From the NCBI GenBank assembly GCA_001784275.1, contig MFQB01000052.1, positions 1-7,459 on the forward strand: a stretch of 7,459 nucleotides of DNA. The letters are read 5' to 3'. Shown one piece after another: positions 4,706 through 7,459 of the stretch. Made by a program: the position numbers and the translations under genes. The stretch's first letter is position 1, and the number at the start of each line of letters is the position of its first letter. Origin of the DNA: Candidatus Magasanikbacteria bacterium RIFCSPHIGHO2_02_FULL_47_14. Lineage in GTDB: Bacteria > Patescibacteriota > Patescibacteriia > Magasanikbacterales > UBA922. The notes below the pieces were generated by a model. That model did not search any database, was not told where the DNA came from, and worked only from the letters and a program-made list of their open reading frames with translations.

Positions 4706-6690
4706 GTGCCGTGTTTATATTGCCACCACCACGCATAAAACTCGTACGCGATCGGGACGGCTGCAGATGAACCCTCTCCGCCTTCTTCAACCAAAACAGT
4801 TATGACAACTTCCGGATTTTCAAATGGTGCAAACGAAGTAAACCAGGCGTGGGTTGGCTGGGTGCTACTCCATTGTGCTGTTCCTGTTTTACCGGCAGCC
4901 TCAAATGGCAACAAACCGAGTCGGCGACATGAACCTGCCACCACGCAGTCCCGCATCCCAAGCCGTACTGTGGTGATGTGTTCGGTTGAGATAAACTGAT
5001 TGCGTATTATCTTTGGTGGGATCTGACTTTGTCTGCTTGTCAAAGGATCAACCAAAGCACTGCCGACGTGTGGTTGGTATACAGTTCCACCATTTGCGAC
5101 AGTCGCTGTTAATGATGCTATTTGCAGTGGTGTAACCAGCAAGTCACCTTGCCCGATTGATAAGTTATATGTATCGCCCACATACCACCGCTCCCCTTTT
5201 TCACGCTCTTTCCACTCCTTAGATGGTAAGAATCCCGTTGCTTCGCCGGGTATATCGATTCCAAGGGCCTCGGAAAAGCCAAATTGTCGTAAGTAGTGCG
5301 TAATAAGGTCAACGCCCAAACCTGTGAATGAACCAACGCCACCGCCGATGTAGTAGTAAAATGTATTCACTGAAAATGCGAGTGACTTTCTGACGTCAGT
5401 CACACCATGGCCACCCGCCTGCCAGTCAGGAAAAAACCACTGCCCCACTCTGACTCCGCCTGTGCTCAAAACGGTTGTTTTGTCTGTGATCACTTTTTCT
5501 TCAAGTGCAGCGCTCGCAATTCCAGGTTTAACCGTTGACCCTGAGGGATATGTGCCACCGATAACCCGATTAAAGAGCGGTTTATCCGGGTCATCTATGT
5601 ACTGTGAATATACCTCTTGAGAGATGCCGCCTGAGAAGTCGTTATTATTAAAGGTTGGAAAGCTCACAAGAGCTAAAATGTCACCATTTTGCGGATTCAT
5701 AACAACAGCGGCCGCACGTTTTTTCTTTAGAAGCAACATGCTGCTCTGCATGATCTCTTCCAGTTTTTGTTGCATCAAAACGTCAATGGATAACATAAGA
5801 TGTTGGCCTGGAGTGGGCGGCTCTTCTGACAACACGGTTTGCTCACGCCCAAGCGCATCAACCTCCGCAATACGCTTCCCATGAACACCGCGTAAGGCAT
5901 CTTCATAACTCTTCTCAACTCCAGTCTTTCCAATGCTGTCTGATGGGACATACCCTTTGGAATAAAGACTATCCAGCTCTTCTTTATTTAACTTTCCCAA
6001 ATATCCAAGCACGTGGGAGAGTGACGAGGTTGAGTCTACCATTGGCGAGGTCGTGGCAGAGGCAACATCTTCCGGATGCAGGTAGAGGCGTTTACTTCCA
6101 ATGTGCACATAAATCCCAGGCAAGTGAGTTGACTCAATTTGAACCCTCAACGCTGTCTCATAGTCCAAATTTTCCTGAATAATAATTGATTCGTAACTAT
6201 ATGAACCGTACTCATCAAGAATCTTCTCAATCTCTTCTGGTGTCTTGTGGGTAATTTCTGAAAGTTGTTTTATAAGACCTTGTCGTTTTGTTTGTTCACG
6301 AGGCAAATCTTGAGGAACAATTGCAAGTGAAAAATTTGGAATATTTGTTGTCAGTTGTTTTCCATTACGATCAAAAAAGAGACCCCGCTCCGCAGGAATA
6401 CGAATAAGTCGTTCTCTATTTCCTCTTGCGGTATTGAGATATGCTCCCCCGTGCATTATTTGCAAATACACCAGGCGAGCGAACAGCACCCCTAAAAAAA
6501 ATACAAAGGTGACGAAGAGAAGGTTTGACTTTTTATATGAAAAACCCGATCCGATAAAGCGGCCACTCCCTGGAAGTGTCTCTTGTTTGCCTATTTTTTT
6601 TTCAAAGATAACAGACTCCTCAACCCATTGGTTTGTCCGGGAGTTATTGTTTGGCTGGTCGGTAAAAAGGTAATCAAGTGTTTCTTTCAT
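4702..6690 (-). CDS. mrdA: Penicillin-binding protein 2 (class B peptidoglycan transpeptidase)
   Basis: This membrane-anchored transpeptidase cross-links new peptidoglycan during side-wall elongation. It has 662 residues, slightly longer than E. coli PBP2 (633). A hydrophilic cytoplasmic tail of about 53 residues comes first, then a single transmembrane anchor (about 55-77). The pedestal/dimerisation domain follows, with PAERGLFFDRNGKQL (99-113) and GKTGVEKSYEDALRG (254-268). The transpeptidase domain has all three catalytic motifs: STVK with nucleophile S385 and base K388, SVN (440-442), and KTGT (601-604). SIGQGD (511-516) and AWFTSFAPF (615-623) are also typical. The gene starts 4 bases after the mreD stop and sits in the mreC-mreD-mrdA order, which favours PBP2 over the division paralogue PBP3/FtsI. 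There is no Shine-Dalgarno site. The TGA stop lies inside the greA promoter. The protein is expected to be a beta-lactam target, from family knowledge. Confidence 0.95.
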   Translation of the reverse strand: MKETLDYLFTDQPNNNSRTNQWVEESVIFEKKIGKQETLPGSGRFIGSGFSYKKSNLLFVTFVFFLGVLFARLVYLQIMHGGAYLNTARGNRERLIRIPAERGLFFDRNGKQLTTNIPNFSLAIVPQDLPREQTKRQGLIKQLSEITHKTPEEIEKILDEYGSYSYESIIIQENLDYETALRVQIESTHLPGIYVHIGSKRLYLHPEDVASATTSPMVDSTSSLSHVLGYLGKLNKEELDSLYSKGYVPSDSIGKTGVEKSYEDALRGVHGKRIAEVDALGREQTVLSEEPPTPGQHLMLSIDVLMQQKLEEIMQSSMLLLKKKRAAAVVMNPQNGDILALVSFPTFNNNDFSGGISQEVYSQYIDDPDKPLFNRVIGGTYPSGSTVKPGIASAALEEKVITDKTTVLSTGGVRVGQWFFPDWQAGGHGVTDVRKSLAFSVNTFYYYIGGGVGSFTGLGVDLITHYLRQFGFSEALGIDIPGEATGFLPSKEWKEREKGERWYVGDTYNLSIGQGDLLVTPLQIASLTATVANGGTVYQPHVGSALVDPLTSRQSQIPPKIIRNQFISTEHITTVRLGMRDCVVAGSCRRLGLLPFEAAGKTGTAQWSSTQPTHAWFTSFAPFENPEVVITVLVEEGGEGSSAAVPIAYEFYAWWWQYKHGT

Positions 6691-6694
6691 AGCG

Positions 6695-7216
6695 TCAGCG
6701 GATTCGTTCTGGTCGAAAACGGAAGAAGAGACGAGACACTGCGGCTGAGATGACTAAAAACACACCCGTCGTTATTCCAGCCTCCCAAAGTGTAAATTGT
6801 ATAATCGGTGCGAATGAAAAGTGGCTATCGAACAAAAAAGCATGGACAACGAGGAGTAAAATAAAACTGAGACGAAACAATGCAATAGTTACAACAAGTA
6901 ACAATGAAATTGCGTACCACGACCGGTTGGTAAACACGTTGACATAGAGCCAGTAGCCAACCAGCACGCTTACAGTTCCAGAGAACATCGTGATACCGAA
7001 TGGCAGATCAGAAACAAACTCAGTCAGGAGGTGGACAAAAAAACTTATCCAGACAACACTCCCGGACTCTCTCCACCATAATACAAAAAAAAGTACAACA
7101 AAAATTGTATTGATCGCACGAAACGGAAATGGAAGTGTATAGAAAAAAAATACATGCATCCAGAAGGTCAACAAGAGCAAAAAGATAAAAAGAATGATAC
7201 GCGCCAAAAGTCGCAT
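6695..7216 (-). CDS. mreD: MreD-like rod-shape-determining membrane protein
   Basis: This 173-residue protein is almost entirely hydrophobic, with about six predicted membrane segments (roughly 5-27, 35-49, 53-69, 75-95, 101-126 and 137-163) and a basic C-terminal tail (FRFRPERIR). MreD is usually 160-180 residues with five or six membrane spans and links MreC to the RodA/PBP2 synthase. Sequence conservation in this family is poor. EFVSDLPFG (66-74) recalls the acidic loop of MreD proteins. The call rests mainly on size, topology and position: it starts 2 bases after mreC and ends 4 bases before the PBP2 gene. No Shine-Dalgarno site precedes the start, so translation may be coupled to mreC. 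Confidence 0.85.
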   Translation of the reverse strand: MRLLARIILFIFLLLLTFWMHVFFFYTLPFPFRAINTIFVVLFFVLWWRESGSVVWISFFVHLLTEFVSDLPFGITMFSGTVSVLVGYWLYVNVFTNRSWYAISLLLVVTIALFRLSFILLLVVHAFLFDSHFSFAPIIQFTLWEAGITTGVFLVISAAVSRLFFRFRPERIR

Positions 7217-7218
7217 AT

Positions 7219-7459
7219 TTATTGTATCAACAGAGATATTGTCGAAACGCGGTCAAGCGCAATCGGTGAGGTGATAAGGGCCCGCTGAAAGGGCTGAAAC
7301 GCCTCCTTCTCAACAGTTTCAACTGTGCCTATCACAAGCCCGCGCGGGACAGATGGTTCCAGACCAGAGGTTATGACAGTGTCTCCAACGTGGACGTCTT
7401 CATTTTGGGGTATAAGATTCATTCGGATACTCAGTCCATATCCTCCCTCGACCAGACCG
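7219..7459 (-). CDS. mreC: MreC C-terminal end, 5' part cut by window edge
   Basis: MreC is a bitopic membrane protein whose periplasmic or extracellular domain scaffolds and activates PBP2 in the elongasome. Only the last 79 residues are present; the frame is open to the window edge, so the ATG at 7422 is internal. The visible part has the closing beta-domain signature: an opening GLVEGGYGLSIRM, then VGDTVITSGLEPSVPRGLVIG, in which GD-x-VxTSG and the PxGxxIG turn are characteristic, then the FQRALITSPIALDRV stretch. It ends in TAA 2 bases before mreD. The family match and gene order make the call secure despite the truncation. Confidence 0.9.
   Translation of the reverse strand, partial: GLVEGGYGLSIRMNLIPQNEDVHVGDTVITSGLEPSVPRGLVIGTVETVEKEAFQPFQRALITSPIALDRVSTISLLIQ

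Noticed and set aside
2142..6697. Recoding of TGA to glycine or tryptophan as in some CPR lineages
   Set aside because: TGA ends lysS, the nucleotidyltransferase gene, the PBP2 gene and mreD at family-typical lengths and at operon junctions, and no conserved position in any protein requires TGA to be read through.

Overview
Every gene in this window reads on the minus strand, so transcription runs from high to low coordinates. There are eight protein genes, two of them cut by the window edges. They are packed tightly, with 4-base overlaps or gaps of 2 to 11 bases, except for two intergenic regions of 66 and 101 bases. No RNA gene, mobile element, CRISPR array or large repeat is visible, and no gene-free stretch is longer than about 100 bases.

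The window looks chromosomal and most likely comes from a Patescibacteria (Candidate Phyla Radiation) bacterium, possibly the Parcubacteria side. This is inferred from compact gene order, CPR-like variants of SerRS and LysRS, and a small archaeal-type nucleotidyltransferase among housekeeping genes. Four genes end in TGA at positions supported by their neighbours, so TGA is a stop. This argues against the TGA-to-glycine code of Gracilibacteria and Absconditabacteria.

Region 1 (7459 to 4702) is a cell-shape cluster: the C-terminal end of mreC, an mreD-like membrane protein, and a class B transpeptidase of the PBP2/MrdA type. Together they would serve the elongasome that inserts peptidoglycan along the cell side wall. 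No rodA follows.

Region 2 (4705 to 4162) is greA, for a transcript-cleavage elongation factor. It has a convincing sigma-70-type promoter whose -35 box contains the stop codon of the PBP2 gene. A GC-rich hairpin lies right at the predicted 5' end of the greA message.

Region 3 (4135 to 1) holds a possible greA terminator, a near-consensus promoter, and then a four-gene operon: lysS, a RibL/TagD-like nucleotidyltransferase, a HAM1/RdgB-Nudix fusion protein, and serS (3' end missing). The first three genes are joined by ATGA stop/start overlaps. The operon combines two aminoacyl-tRNA synthetases with a nucleotide-transfer enzyme and a two-domain nucleotide-pool sanitiser.

The most notable items are the HAM1-Nudix fusion, with an altered base-recognition loop in its HAM1 half, its operon context, and the unusual promoter/hairpin arrangement in front of greA. 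I see no clearly new multi-gene system; the rest is compact housekeeping.
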